A program made the position numbers and the translations under genes. The notes beneath the pieces were generated by a model that was not told the DNA's origin, did no database searches, and was given only the letters and a program-made list of their open reading frames with translations. DNA of 64,000 nucleotides from Streptomyces rishiriensis (lineage in GTDB: Bacteria > Actinomycetota > Actinomycetes > Streptomycetales > Streptomycetaceae), in the NCBI RefSeq assembly GCF_030815485.1, contig NZ_JAUSWV010000002.1, positions 3,348,001 through 3,412,000 of the forward strand, in the 5' to 3' direction. Positions 17,113 to 25,621 of the stretch are shown here, one piece after another (positions within the stretch are counted from its first letter, which is position 1; every line of letters begins with the position of its first letter).

Positions 17113-18768
17113 TCACCGGTTCGGGGGTGGGCCGTCGATCGGGCGCCCCAGGACGCCCGGGCGCCGCTGCCACGGCCTGGGCCCGGTGGGCGGACGGTAG
17201 CCGACGCCCAGCGCGTCGAGCCGTTCGTAGTGGGCCTCCATCCGCCGCTCGAAGTCGGCGAAGTCCCGCTCCGCCGGGGCGGGCAGGACACTCCAGGCGA
17301 CCTCGGCGAAGGCGGCGAGCCGGGGGAAGGCCTGGTAGTCCACGCGCGCGTGGTCCTCCATCACCTCGGTCCACAGGTTGGCCTGCGTGCCGAGCACGTG
17401 CCCCGCCTCCTTCGGTGTGAGCTCCTCGGGAACGGGTTCGAACCGGTAGACGTCCTCCAGGGTGCGCACGAACCCGATCGGCACCGGCTCGTCCGCTCCG
17501 CCGTCCTGCCGGTGGTCCAGGTACACCTGCTGCTCGGGGCACATCACGACGTCGTGCCCGGCTCGCGCGGCGGCGATCCCGCCCGCGTAGCCACGCCAGG
17601 ACGACACGGCCGCCCCGTCCGCGAGCCCGCCCTCCAGGATCTCGTCCCAGCCGATGAGCCGGCGCCCGCGCGCGGAGAGCCATGTGTCGAAGTGCCGGAC
17701 GAACCAGGACTGGAGCTCGTCCTCGTCGGCGAGGCCGAGTTCCCCGATGCGGGCCTGCGCGGCAGGCGACCGCCGCCACTGGTCCTTGAGGCATTCGTCA
17801 CCCCCGACGTGGATGAACTCCGAGGGGAACAGCTCCAGCACTTCCTCGAAGACGCCCTCGTAGAAGCGCAGGGTGTCGTCGGTGGGGGCGAGTACGTGGG
17901 GACTGATCCCCCAGTCGTCCCACACGGAGAGGGCGGCGCCCCCGTCGGCGGACGCGGGGACGACGTCGGTGTTGCCGAGTTCCGGATAGGCGGCGATCGC
18001 GGCCTGCGAGTGGCCGGGGACGTCGATTTCCGGGACCACGGTGATATGCCGCTCGGCGGCGTAGGCGACGATCTCCCGGATGTCGTCCCGCGTGTAGAAG
18101 CCACCGTGCGGCTTCTCCTCCCACAGCGGTGAGGCCCGGTGGCCGAATTTCGTGCGGGTCCGCCAGGAACCGACCTCGGTCAGCCGGGGGTACCGCTCGA
18201 TCTCGATGCGCCAGCCCTGGTCGTCCGTCAGGTGGAAGTGGAAGACGTTGAGTTTGTGCGCCGCCATCAGGTCCAGGTAGCGCAGGACGCCGTCCTTGGG
18301 CATGAAGTGGCGGGCGACGTCGAGCATCAGGCCGCGCCAGCGGAAGCGGGGGGCGTCCTCGATGATCTGGTGCGGGACGCCGTAGGTGATCCCGGGCCGC
18401 ACGGGGGCGCGCCGGAACGCGTGCCGGCCGAGCAGCTGACGCAGCGTCTGCGCGCCCCAGAAGACACCGGCCGGGCTTCCGCCGAGGATCTCGATGCCCC
18501 GGGTGGCGACGACGCTCAGCCGGTACGCCTCCGGCTCCATCGTGTCGTCCAGACACAGCCGCACGGAGTCGCGGGCGCCCTGCGGCCCGGGACGCAGGGG
18601 CACCCCGAAGGCCGCGCCCAGGGTGGCGCGCAGCCAGCGTTCGGTGCCCTCCGTGCCGGGCGCGGCCCACACGGTGGTGTGCTCGTCGATGTCGACACCG
18701 CAGCGCTTGGGGCCCTCCACGGCACGCGGCGCGGGGACGAGGTCGACGAGGTCGAATGCAGAAGTCAC
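17113..18768 (-). CDS. beta-N-acetylhexosaminidase (GH20)
   Basis: A 551-residue glycoside hydrolase of family 20. Residues 1-125 are the GH20 N-terminal (GH20b) domain. The catalytic barrel follows, with the substrate-assisted catalysis pair Asp324-Glu325 in FIHVGGDECLKDQW, plus FHFHLTDDQGWR and VVPEIDVPGHSQA. It releases terminal GlcNAc/GalNAc from chitooligosaccharides or glycans. No signal peptide is evident, so it probably acts in the cytoplasm on imported oligosaccharides. The GTG start has AAGGA 6 nt upstream and follows the permease stop by 1 nt, so it is the last gene of the ABC operon. Confidence 0.92.
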   Translation of the reverse strand: MTSAFDLVDLVPAPRAVEGPKRCGVDIDEHTTVWAAPGTEGTERWLRATLGAAFGVPLRPGPQGARDSVRLCLDDTMEPEAYRLSVVATRGIEILGGSPAGVFWGAQTLRQLLGRHAFRRAPVRPGITYGVPHQIIEDAPRFRWRGLMLDVARHFMPKDGVLRYLDLMAAHKLNVFHFHLTDDQGWRIEIERYPRLTEVGSWRTRTKFGHRASPLWEEKPHGGFYTRDDIREIVAYAAERHITVVPEIDVPGHSQAAIAAYPELGNTDVVPASADGGAALSVWDDWGISPHVLAPTDDTLRFYEGVFEEVLELFPSEFIHVGGDECLKDQWRRSPAAQARIGELGLADEDELQSWFVRHFDTWLSARGRRLIGWDEILEGGLADGAAVSSWRGYAGGIAAARAGHDVVMCPEQQVYLDHRQDGGADEPVPIGFVRTLEDVYRFEPVPEELTPKEAGHVLGTQANLWTEVMEDHARVDYQAFPRLAAFAEVAWSVLPAPAERDFADFERRMEAHYERLDALGVGYRPPTGPRPWQRRPGVLGRPIDGPPPNR

Positions 18769-18769
18769 A

Positions 18770-19642
18770 TCAGTCCTTTACCGCTCCGCCCAGCCCGGAG
18801 ACCAGCCGTCGCTGTACGAGTACGAAGAACACCAGAACCGGAATCGTCATGACCGTGGAACCCGCCATCACCCCGCCCCAGTCGGGGTCGTCCGGCTCGT
18901 AGAAGACCAGCAGGGCCATCGGCAGCGTCGACTGCGAGGTGTCGCTGATGATGAAGGACTTGGCGAACAGGAAGTCGTTCCAGGCGGAGATGAAGGAAAA
19001 CACGCTCGTGGCCACCAGACCCGGCAGGACGAGCGGGAAAAGGATCTGCCACATAAAGCGCGTACGGCTCGCCCCGTCGAGGTACGCGGCCTCCTCCAGC
19101 GCTTCCGGAACCGCTTTCACGAACCCTCTCAGCATCCAGATCGCGAAGGGCAGTGAGAAAGCGATGTGCGGCAGGATCAGGGAGCCCAGGGTGTTCAGCT
19201 GGCCGAAGTCCCGCATGAGGAAGAACAACGGGATCGTCAGCGCCTCCACGGGCACCATCTGGGCCACCAGGAACATGATCAGCAGGGTGGTGCGGAAGCG
19301 GAACCGGAACCGGGTCACGGCGGTCGCGGCGAGAAACGCGATCACTCCGGAGGCGATCACCACCGCACCCGCCACGACCAGGCTGTTGAGGAAGTAGCGG
19401 CCGAATTCCTGCTGCCCGAAGACGCGCCGGAAGGAATCCAGGGAGGGTGCGAGCGTCCACGGCCGTGGCTCGCTCGAGCGGATCTCCCCGGCCGGTTTGA
19501 AGGCGCCCAGCACCATCCAGTACAGCGGGAAGGCGACGACCACCGCGACCAGCAGCGCGCAGGCCTCGGCGGCGAACCGCCATGGACGGGCCACCGCGCC
19601 CCGCACAGAACGCACGCTTCCGCGTTTCGCGACTCCTCTCAC
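18770..19642 (-). CDS. carbohydrate ABC transporter permease (MalG type)
   Basis: A 290-residue inner-membrane permease of the CUT1 family with about six transmembrane helices. The EAA loop that docks the ATPase is readable as EALEEAAYLDGASRTRFMW. The last helices end near VFFVLVQRRLVSGLGGAVKD, typical of MalG-like subunits. The GTG start (19642) overlaps the upstream permease stop as GTGA. No ATPase gene is nearby, as usual in Streptomyces where a shared MsiK-type ATPase energises many CUT1 systems. Confidence 0.9.
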   Translation of the reverse strand: MRGVAKRGSVRSVRGAVARPWRFAAEACALLVAVVVAFPLYWMVLGAFKPAGEIRSSEPRPWTLAPSLDSFRRVFGQQEFGRYFLNSLVVAGAVVIASGVIAFLAATAVTRFRFRFRTTLLIMFLVAQMVPVEALTIPLFFLMRDFGQLNTLGSLILPHIAFSLPFAIWMLRGFVKAVPEALEEAAYLDGASRTRFMWQILFPLVLPGLVATSVFSFISAWNDFLFAKSFIISDTSQSTLPMALLVFYEPDDPDWGGVMAGSTVMTIPVLVFFVLVQRRLVSGLGGAVKD

Positions 19643-20637
19643 AGTTCCTCCCCCTGTCGGCGCAGCAGCCGCAGATAGACCAGCGTGACGGCGAGCAGGA
19701 TCAGCAGCATCACGACGCCGATCGCCGCTCCCAGGCCGTACTGCGAGGAGGCGAAGGCCTGTTGGTAGGCGTAGACGTTCAGGACGAGGTTCTGCCCGGC
19801 GATGCCGCCCCCGTTGGTCATCACGTAGATCTGGGTGAAGACCTTGAAGTCCCAGATGACCGACTGGATGGTGACGACCACGAGGATCGGGCGGAGCATC
19901 GGGGCCAGCACGGACCGCCAGATCCGCCACTGCGAGGCGCCGTCCAGCGCCGCCGCCTCCAGGACCTCGGACGGCACGGAACGGATCCCGGCGTAGACGG
20001 TGACCATCACGAACGGGAAGGAACACCAGACCACTTCGAGCAGGACGAGGAGGAAGGCGCTGAGGCGGCCGTACGTCCACGAGTGGTCGCCGAGGCCCAG
20101 CAGCCGGTTCACCGGACCGAAGTCGGGGTCGAACAGGAAGAGCCAGACCGTGGAGCCGGTGACCGCGGGGGTCGCCCAGGCGCCCATCGCGGCCAGCATC
20201 AGCGCCAGCCGCGGCACGGCACGCACGCGCGTGAGGAGCACGGCGAGTGCGCAGCCGACGGCCAGGGTGGAGACCACACAGGCCGTCGCGAAGACGACCG
20301 TCGACAGGAGCACCTGCCAGAACCGGTCGTCGGAGAAGACGTCCGCGTAGTTGCCGAAGCCCCGGAAGGCGGTGGGCTCCCCGCCGCTGACCTGGGCCTG
20401 GGTGTAGCGGAAGAGCGAGATCAGGCCGAGCTGGTAGACGGGGTAGGCGAGCAGCGCGGCGAGGACGACGAGCGCGGGCGCGAGGTAGAGCCAGGGCGCC
20501 GTCTGCCGCCGCCCCCTCCGCCCTGCCGAGGGGCGCGAGGCGGTATCGGATGTGCGGCCACCGCCGCGTGGGCGCGACCGGACTGCTGCGGCCCGCGGTC
20601 GCCCACGGACCTCGGCGGTTGAGCTGTCGGGTGTCAT
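19639..20637 (-). CDS. carbohydrate ABC transporter permease (MalF type)
   Basis: A 332-residue permease with a 45-residue basic cytoplasmic N-terminus (SRPRGGGRTS ... RRGRRQ) and six or more helices starting at PWLYLAPALVVLAALLAYP. The EAA loop reads EVLEAAALDGASQWRIW. It partners the downstream MalG-type subunit. ATG 20637 is chosen (GGGTGA 7 nt upstream); an in-frame GTG at 20646 overlaps the binding-protein stop and is a reasonable alternative through translational coupling. Confidence 0.88.
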   Translation of the reverse strand: MTPDSSTAEVRGRPRAAAVRSRPRGGGRTSDTASRPSAGRRGRRQTAPWLYLAPALVVLAALLAYPVYQLGLISLFRYTQAQVSGGEPTAFRGFGNYADVFSDDRFWQVLLSTVVFATACVVSTLAVGCALAVLLTRVRAVPRLALMLAAMGAWATPAVTGSTVWLFLFDPDFGPVNRLLGLGDHSWTYGRLSAFLLVLLEVVWCSFPFVMVTVYAGIRSVPSEVLEAAALDGASQWRIWRSVLAPMLRPILVVVTIQSVIWDFKVFTQIYVMTNGGGIAGQNLVLNVYAYQQAFASSQYGLGAAIGVVMLLILLAVTLVYLRLLRRQGEEL

Positions 20638-20642
20638 GGGCG

Positions 20643-21938
20643 TCACCCGGCGGAGCCGAACGCGGCGTCCATCTTCTTCGCGGCCTCCGCCGAGGCCGCG
20701 GCCACGTCCTTCCTGCCGCTGACGATCTCCTGGAACATCGTCGGCAGGACGAGGGAGGAGTCGATCTGCGACCACGCGGGCGACGCGGGCACGAACTCGG
20801 TCCCGGCGGCCAGGGTCTGCACGAAGGGCTTCACGAAGGGCTCCTTCGCGGCGGCCTGGTCCCGGACGTCCGTGAAGGTGGGCAGGAAGCCCATCGCGTC
20901 GAACAGCGCGGCCTGGGTCTTCTTCGAGGCGAGGGCCTCCATCAGCTGGACGGCGAGGGTGCGGTGCGAGGTGCTCTTCAGCACGCCGATGTTGTTGCCG
21001 CCCGCGAAGGCCGGGGCGATCGAGCCGGGCGTCACACCCGGCAGCGGTACGACGGCGTACTCGCCCTTCACCTTGCCGGCCTCCACGGCCGTGTGGCTGA
21101 AGTCGCCGCCGATCGCCATCCCGGCCTTGCCCGCGGCGAAGGCGGTGACGGTGTCGTTGCCGCCCATGCCCGCGCACTTGGCGGCGGGACAGTTGTCGTC
21201 CGAGAAGAGCGACGTGTACGCGGCGATGCCCTTCCGGGCGGCCGCGCTGTCGATGCCGGAGGCGTAGGAGCCGCTCTTTCCGGTGGCGAGTTCACCGCCG
21301 TTGGCCCATACGAAGGGCATCGCGCCGTAGGTGTAGGCGCCACCGACCACCAGGCCGTACAGATCGGGCTCGGCGGCCCGGATCTTCCGGGCGGTGGCCG
21401 CCAGCTCGGCCATGGTCCTCGGGACTGCCAGCCCCAGCTCCTCGAACACGTCCGTGCGGTAGTACAGGGCGCGGACGCCGACGTAGAAGGGCGCGCCGTA
21501 GAGCTTGCCGTCGACGGTGACCGACTGCTTGGCCGTGGGGTCGGTCGCCTTGGCCTCGCTCCAGTCGGCGAAGTCCTCGGTGACGTCCAGGAGTCCGCCG
21601 TCGTGGACGTATCCGGCCGTGTCGGTGTTGCCGTACTCGATGACGTCGGGAGCGGACTTCGGGTCGTTGAAGGCGGCCTTGACGCGCTGGGCGCGGGTTT
21701 CGACGGGGATGTACTCGACGTCGACCTTCGCACCCTCGTGGGCCTTCTCGAAGGCGGTGACGGCGGCGTCGACGACCTGTTCCTTGGGCTGGTTGCCGAC
21801 CTCCTGGAAGAGCCAGACGCGCAGGGTGCCCGTCTTGTCGTCCGTGTCGGAAGAGGAGTTGCCGGATGTCTGGGGGGCGCAGGCGGTGACGACCAGGGCG
21901 GCGGCCGTGAGCACGGCCAGTCGGGTGGGGAGCTTCAT
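20643..21938 (-). CDS. sugar-binding lipoprotein of the GH20-linked ABC transporter
   Basis: A 431-residue extracellular solute-binding protein (SBP family 1). The lipoprotein signal ends at VVTAC (Cys20 lipidated). The mature part shows the family hallmarks: GTLRVWLFQEVGNQ, APDVIEYGNTDTAGY and GKLYGAPFYVGVRALYYRTDVFEELGL. It captures the sugar outside the membrane and hands it to the two permeases. The ATG has a strong GGAGG 8 nt upstream. It is the first gene of the operon, which ends with a GH20 hexosaminidase. A dre-like DasR box and a TTGCA/TGCAA palindrome lie upstream. Together these suggest a GlcNAc-containing oligosaccharide substrate; that is inference. Confidence 0.9.
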   Translation of the reverse strand: MKLPTRLAVLTAAALVVTACAPQTSGNSSSDTDDKTGTLRVWLFQEVGNQPKEQVVDAAVTAFEKAHEGAKVDVEYIPVETRAQRVKAAFNDPKSAPDVIEYGNTDTAGYVHDGGLLDVTEDFADWSEAKATDPTAKQSVTVDGKLYGAPFYVGVRALYYRTDVFEELGLAVPRTMAELAATARKIRAAEPDLYGLVVGGAYTYGAMPFVWANGGELATGKSGSYASGIDSAAARKGIAAYTSLFSDDNCPAAKCAGMGGNDTVTAFAAGKAGMAIGGDFSHTAVEAGKVKGEYAVVPLPGVTPGSIAPAFAGGNNIGVLKSTSHRTLAVQLMEALASKKTQAALFDAMGFLPTFTDVRDQAAAKEPFVKPFVQTLAAGTEFVPASPAWSQIDSSLVLPTMFQEIVSGRKDVAAASAEAAKKMDAAFGSAG

Positions 21939-21956
21939 GGCGCGATCCTCCGAGCG

Positions 21957-21971
21957 TTGCAACATATGCAA
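21957..21971 (-). promoter_or_regulatory. inverted repeat just upstream of the sugar-binding lipoprotein
   Basis: TTGCAACATATGCAA: 5-bp arms TTGCA / TGCAA with a 5-nt spacer, immediately 5' of the ribosome site. Such placement suits a repressor site or part of the promoter. The regulator is unknown. Confidence 0.35.
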
Positions 21972-22029
21972 TGACTGTTTCGCTCTGCACAACACACCGG
22001 AGGCTATGGACTGGAGGAACGCGCCGACA

Positions 22030-22045
22030 AGAGGTCTCCACCACT
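22030..22045 (-). promoter_or_regulatory. dre-like box for the GlcNAc regulator DasR
   Basis: AGAGGTCTCCACCACT matches the dre consensus AGTGGTCTAGACCACT (as I remember it) at 13 of 16 positions, and lies 92 bp upstream of the sugar-binding lipoprotein start. DasR is a GntR/HutC-type repressor released by GlcN-6-P. The downstream operon ends in a hexosaminidase, so control by DasR makes biological sense. Confidence 0.5.
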
Positions 22046-22100
22046 CTGTGACCACCTGACGCACCCCGTGCAACGACAAAGACGGCGCAAGGCGACACAA

Positions 22101-22136
22101 GGCCCCCGGGGCGCGTGGTGACGCGCCCCGGGGGCC
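22101..22136 (-). terminator. perfect 15-bp hairpin after DUF3039
   Basis: A 15-bp perfect inverted repeat (GGCCCCCGGGGCGCG and its complement) with a 6-nt loop, 25 nt downstream of the DUF3039 stop. Confidence 0.8.
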
Positions 22137-22161
22137 TCGGGAAAGCTGCTGAGTCCTGCGG

Positions 22162-22461
22162 CTACTTCTTGTCGCCGCCCTTGCCCTTGTCGTCCCCGCC
22201 ACCGGCCATGGACTCGAAGATCTCCTTGCACATGGGGCAGACGGGGTACTTCTTCGGGTCGCGGCCGGGCACCCAGACCTTGCCGCACAGCGCCACGACG
22301 GGCGTCCCGTCGAGGGCGCTCGCCATGATCTTGTCCTTCTGGACGTAGTGGGCGTAGCGCTCGTGGTCCCCGTCGCCGTGCGACACCTGCGGCGTCGGCT
22401 CTACGAGGGTTCCCGTCCCAGTGCCTCGCTGGGGCTGGGTCTCAGGCTCAAGAGTGCTCAT
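22162..22461 (-). CDS. DUF3039 family protein
   Basis: A 99-residue actinobacterial protein of the DUF3039 type. A variable N-terminus precedes the conserved core HYVQKDKIMASALDGTPVVALCGKVWVP, and a second Cys pair lies in YPVCPMCKEIFESM. The two cysteine sites (ALCGK and CPMC) look like a zinc ribbon. It ends in a Lys/Gly-rich tail. Probably co-transcribed with the yqgE gene 42 nt upstream. The biochemical role is not known. Confidence 0.85.
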   Translation of the reverse strand: MSTLEPETQPQRGTGTGTLVEPTPQVSHGDGDHERYAHYVQKDKIMASALDGTPVVALCGKVWVPGRDPKKYPVCPMCKEIFESMAGGGDDKGKGGDKK

Positions 22462-22503
22462 GACGCCAAGGGTACTGAAGCCGCGTACCGAAGCTCACAC
22501 CCG

Positions 22504-23085
22504 TCAGTTGAGCGAGGCGTCGTCCGGATAGGTCGCCACCATCGCGAGTTCGCTGCGCTGGCGGCGCAGCACCTCGCGCCAGAGTCTCTCGGGGGACGGC
22601 GAGGACACGTCACCCGGTTCGGACTCCACGACGTACCAGGCGCCCTCCTCCAGCTCGTCCTCCAGCTGACCCGGGCCCCAGCCGGCATATCCGGCGAAGA
22701 TCCGCAGGGAGCCGAGGGCCGAGGCCAGGAGTTCCGGTGGGGCCTCCAGGTCGACGAGACCGATCGCGCCGTGCACCCGGCGCCAGCCGATCGGGGTGCC
22801 GTTGACGGTCGTGCCACCCGGGATGACGGCGATGCCGAGGGCCGAGTCGAGGGAGACCGGGCCGCCCTGGAAGACGACGCCGGGTTCACCGGTGAGATCC
22901 GCCCAGCCCTCCAGGATGTCGCTCACGCCCACCGGAGTGGGCCGGTTGAGGACGACACCGAGGGAGCCCTCCTCGTCGTGGTCGAGAAGGAGCACCACCG
23001 CACGGTCGAAGTTCGGGTCCGCCAGGGCGGGCGTTGCCACGAGCAGCCGCCCCGTGAGCGAGGACACCTCGGTCATGCCAGACAT
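22504..23085 (-). CDS. YqgE/AlgH family protein
   Basis: A 193-residue cytoplasmic protein. The N-terminal signature SSLTGRLLVATPALADPNFDRAV and LVLN-like GVVLNRPT, then VFQGGPV and FAGYAGWGPGQLEDEL, are the standard YqgE/UPF0301 landmarks. Function is poorly understood. The start at ATG 23085 (MSGMTEV) or ATG 23076 (MTEV) cannot be settled; neither has a strong ribosome site. Divergent from murA, and upstream of DUF3039 on the same strand. Confidence 0.88.
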   Translation of the reverse strand: MSGMTEVSSLTGRLLVATPALADPNFDRAVVLLLDHDEEGSLGVVLNRPTPVGVSDILEGWADLTGEPGVVFQGGPVSLDSALGIAVIPGGTTVNGTPIGWRRVHGAIGLVDLEAPPELLASALGSLRIFAGYAGWGPGQLEDELEEGAWYVVESEPGDVSSPSPERLWREVLRRQRSELAMVATYPDDASLN

Positions 23086-23353
23086 GATCCCGCATCTTCC
23101 CGTGAAGTGGGGAGGCAACCCGGGCACCGGGGGCGCGCACGGGTGCGGTCCGGGCGCACAGGCCCGCGCGGCGGTCGGCGGTGACCCCATGTGCCCGGTG
23201 GGGAACGGTTCGTGTTGTGACACAGCTATGACGCACCTGGGCGGTCCCTGGGCTTACGGGACAGGGGTCGGCGGCGATTACTCTGTCTCATCTGGCCCTG
23301 CCCCCGACATCAACGGCCCTTGCCCCATCCACCATCCATGGAACGCGAGATAC

Positions 23354-24700
23354 ATGACCGTCAACGGCTCTGACGACGTACTGCTTGTCCACGGCGGCAC
23401 CCCGCTCGAGGGCGAGATCCGTGTCCGCGGTGCGAAGAACCTCGTACCCAAGGCCATGGTCGCCGCCCTGCTGGGCAGTGAGCCGAGTCGGCTGCGCAAT
23501 GTTCCGGACATCCGTGACGTGCGGGTCGTACGCGGCCTGCTCCAGCTGCACGGTGTGACGGTCCGGCCGGGCGAGGAGCCGGGCGAGCTGGTGCTCGACC
23601 CGACCTACGTGGAGAGCGCGAACGTCGCCGACATCGACGCCCACGCGGGTTCGAGCCGGATCCCGATCCTGTTCTGCGGCCCGCTGCTGCACCGCCTCGG
23701 CCACGCGTTCATCCCGGGCCTGGGCGGCTGCGACATCGGCGGCCGGCCCATCGACTTCCACTTCGACGTGCTGCGGCAGTTCGGCGCGAAGATCGAGAAG
23801 CGGGAGGACGGCCAGTACCTGGAGGCCCCGCAGCGGCTGCGCGGCACCAAGATCGTGCTGCCGTACCCCTCCGTCGGCGCGACCGAGCAGGTGCTGCTGA
23901 CCGCCGTCCTGGCGGAGGGCGTCACCGAGCTCTCGAACGCGGCCGTGGAGCCGGAGATCGAGGATCTCATCTGCGTGCTCCAGAAGATGGGCGCCATCAT
24001 CGCGATGGACACCGACCGCACGATCCGCATCACCGGTGTCGACAAGCTCGGCGGCTACAACCACGCCGCCCTGTCCGACCGCCTGGAGGCCGCCTCCTGG
24101 GCGTCCGCGGCGCTGGCGACCGAGGGCAACATCTACGTCCGCGGCGCCCAGCAGCGCTCGATGATGACGTTCCTGAACACCTACCGCAAGGTGGGCGGCG
24201 CGTTCGAGATCGACGACGAGGGCATCCGCTTCTGGCACCCGGGCGGCCAGCTGAAGTCCATCGCGCTGGAGACGGACGTCCACCCCGGTTTCCAGACCGA
24301 CTGGCAGCAGCCGCTGGTCGTCGCGCTGACGCAGGCCACCGGCCTCTCGATCATCCATGAGACGGTCTACGAGTCCCGTCTGGGCTTCACCTCCGCGCTC
24401 AACCAGATGGGCGCCCACATCCAGCTGTACCGCGAGTGCCTCGGCGGCTCGAACTGCCGCTTCGGGCAGCGCAACTTCCTGCACTCCGCGGTCGTGTCGG
24501 GCCCCACGAAGCTCCAGGGCGCCGACCTGGTCATCCCCGACCTCCGCGGCGGCTTCTCGTACCTGATCGCCGCTCTCGCGGCCCAGGGCACCTCCCGGGT
24601 GCACGGCATCGACCTGATCAACCGCGGCTACGAGAACTTCATGGAGAAGCTCGTGGAGCTGGGCGCGAAGGTCGAGCTCCCGGGCAAAGCACTGGGCTGA
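23354..24700 (+). CDS. murA: UDP-N-acetylglucosamine 1-carboxyvinyltransferase (MurA)
   Basis: A 448-residue enzyme of the first committed peptidoglycan step: it transfers enolpyruvate from PEP to UDP-GlcNAc in the cytoplasm. The conserved substrate Lys/Asn (GAKNLVPKAM, near residue 28) is present. The fosfomycin-target cysteine is Cys126 in LGGCDIGGRPIDFH, so the enzyme should be fosfomycin-sensitive in this respect. Further landmarks are YPSVGATE, SDRLEAASW and the C-terminal DLRGGFSYLIAALAA. The ATG at 23354 has a GAG-containing site about 6 nt upstream. A degraded copy of its 3' end lies about 155 bp downstream. Confidence 0.95.
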   Translation: MTVNGSDDVLLVHGGTPLEGEIRVRGAKNLVPKAMVAALLGSEPSRLRNVPDIRDVRVVRGLLQLHGVTVRPGEEPGELVLDPTYVESANVADIDAHAGSSRIPILFCGPLLHRLGHAFIPGLGGCDIGGRPIDFHFDVLRQFGAKIEKREDGQYLEAPQRLRGTKIVLPYPSVGATEQVLLTAVLAEGVTELSNAAVEPEIEDLICVLQKMGAIIAMDTDRTIRITGVDKLGGYNHAALSDRLEAASWASAALATEGNIYVRGAQQRSMMTFLNTYRKVGGAFEIDDEGIRFWHPGGQLKSIALETDVHPGFQTDWQQPLVVALTQATGLSIIHETVYESRLGFTSALNQMGAHIQLYRECLGGSNCRFGQRNFLHSAVVSGPTKLQGADLVIPDLRGGFSYLIAALAAQGTSRVHGIDLINRGYENFMEKLVELGAKVELPGKALG

Positions 24701-24797
24701 CCCCCACCGCCTCACCCCGGCCCGGAGAAGCGACCCGGCCGGGGGTCCGGGGGGGCGCGCCCGGGCAGACACGGCGGCAGCACGGAGAAGGCAGCCC

Positions 24798-24850
24798 GGA
24801 GAGGCTCGTGGAGCTGGGCCCGGAGGTCCGGCTCCCGGGCGGAGCACTGG
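24798..24850 (+). repeat. degenerate copy of the murA 3' end
   Basis: These 53 bases match 24643-24695 inside murA at 46 positions with no gaps. Translated in register they read ERLVELGPEVRLPGGAL against EKLVELGAKVELPGKAL in MurA. The copy lies after the murA stop and is not needed for any gene. It looks like a tandem-duplication or end-swap scar. The rest of 24701-25006 holds only this copy and a terminator. Confidence 0.75.
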
Positions 24851-24921
24851 CCCGGAACCCCTCGGCGCGGGCCGGTGGAACCGGCCCGGCCGGCGCTCGA
24901 GGGCGTGCGTGAGGGCACAAC

Positions 24922-24958
24922 GATGGGGCGGCACCCGGAATCCGGGTGCCGCCCCATC
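24922..24958. terminator. bidirectional terminator between murA and hup
   Basis: A near-perfect palindromic hairpin of about 16-17 bp (GGGGCGGCACCCGG and its complement, GAATC at the tip) between convergent murA and hup. It should serve both. Confidence 0.75.
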
Positions 24959-25006
24959 ACGTTGCCTACACCGCGTACACCGTCCGGTGAGGTGTAGACG
25001 GCAAGG

Positions 25007-25288
25007 TCACTTGCCCTTTGCCGCTTCCTTGAGCTTCGAGCCCGCGGAGACCTTGACGCTGTAGCCGGCCGGGATCTGGATCGGGTCACCGGTCTGCGGG
25101 TTGCGGGCGGTGCGAGCGGCACGGTGGGTGCGCTCGAAGGTCAGGAAGCCGGGGATCGTGACCTTCTCGTCGCCCTTGGAGACGATGTCGCCGACGACCT
25201 CGGCGAACGCGGCCAGCACTGCGTCGGCGTCCTTGCGGGTCACCTCGGCGCGGTCGGCCAGCGCGGCCACCAGCTCACTGCGGTTCAT
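25007..25288 (-). CDS. hupA: HU-family nucleoid-associated DNA-binding protein
   Basis: A 93-residue histone-like protein of standard HU length. The N-terminus MNRSELVAALADRAEVTRKDADAVL forms the dimer core. The family signature GFLTFERTHRAARTARNPQTG (residues about 47-67) includes the DNA-binding arm that intercalates with a Pro. It ends at KLKEAAKGK without the long Lys/Ala tail of HupS, so this is the vegetative HupA type. The ATG has GGGAG 7 nt upstream. Transcribed alone toward murA. Confidence 0.93.
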   Translation of the reverse strand: MNRSELVAALADRAEVTRKDADAVLAAFAEVVGDIVSKGDEKVTIPGFLTFERTHRAARTARNPQTGDPIQIPAGYSVKVSAGSKLKEAAKGK

Positions 25289-25621
25289 GTTGTTACTCCC
25301 GTGTTCTTCTTGCCGTTGCGGCGTGCCACGCGGCGGAGCCGCATGTTGGGCACAGCGAAAGTCGATGTGCACGCGCCCAGAGACGCATCCTGCCCCTACC
25401 AGCGGCGCGAAAGCCAATCCGGCACCCGCACGGAGTCGTGAGACAACCCTTGGGAGTCACACGAAGGACGGTTGGGTCGGGCGCAACCCTAGAGGGCTGT
25501 CGACGGCGCGAGGTTCCGCGACGCGCCGTTGCGGGGGCCGCCGTGGCGATCCTCACAGCCCCCGCATACCCGGCGGCGCCGAGATCATGGCGCCGATCTC
25601 GGGCTTGTGCCGATCCCGGGC
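25289..25621. other. intergenic region, hup promoter side
   Basis: No gene. It holds the hup promoter (right of 25289) and, at its right end, the malic enzyme terminator hairpin at 25579-25602. Confidence 0.5.
25579..25602 (-). terminator. hairpin after malic enzyme gene
   Basis: CCGAGATC / GATCTCGG 8-bp arms with an 8-nt loop, 20 nt downstream of the stop. Confidence 0.5.
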
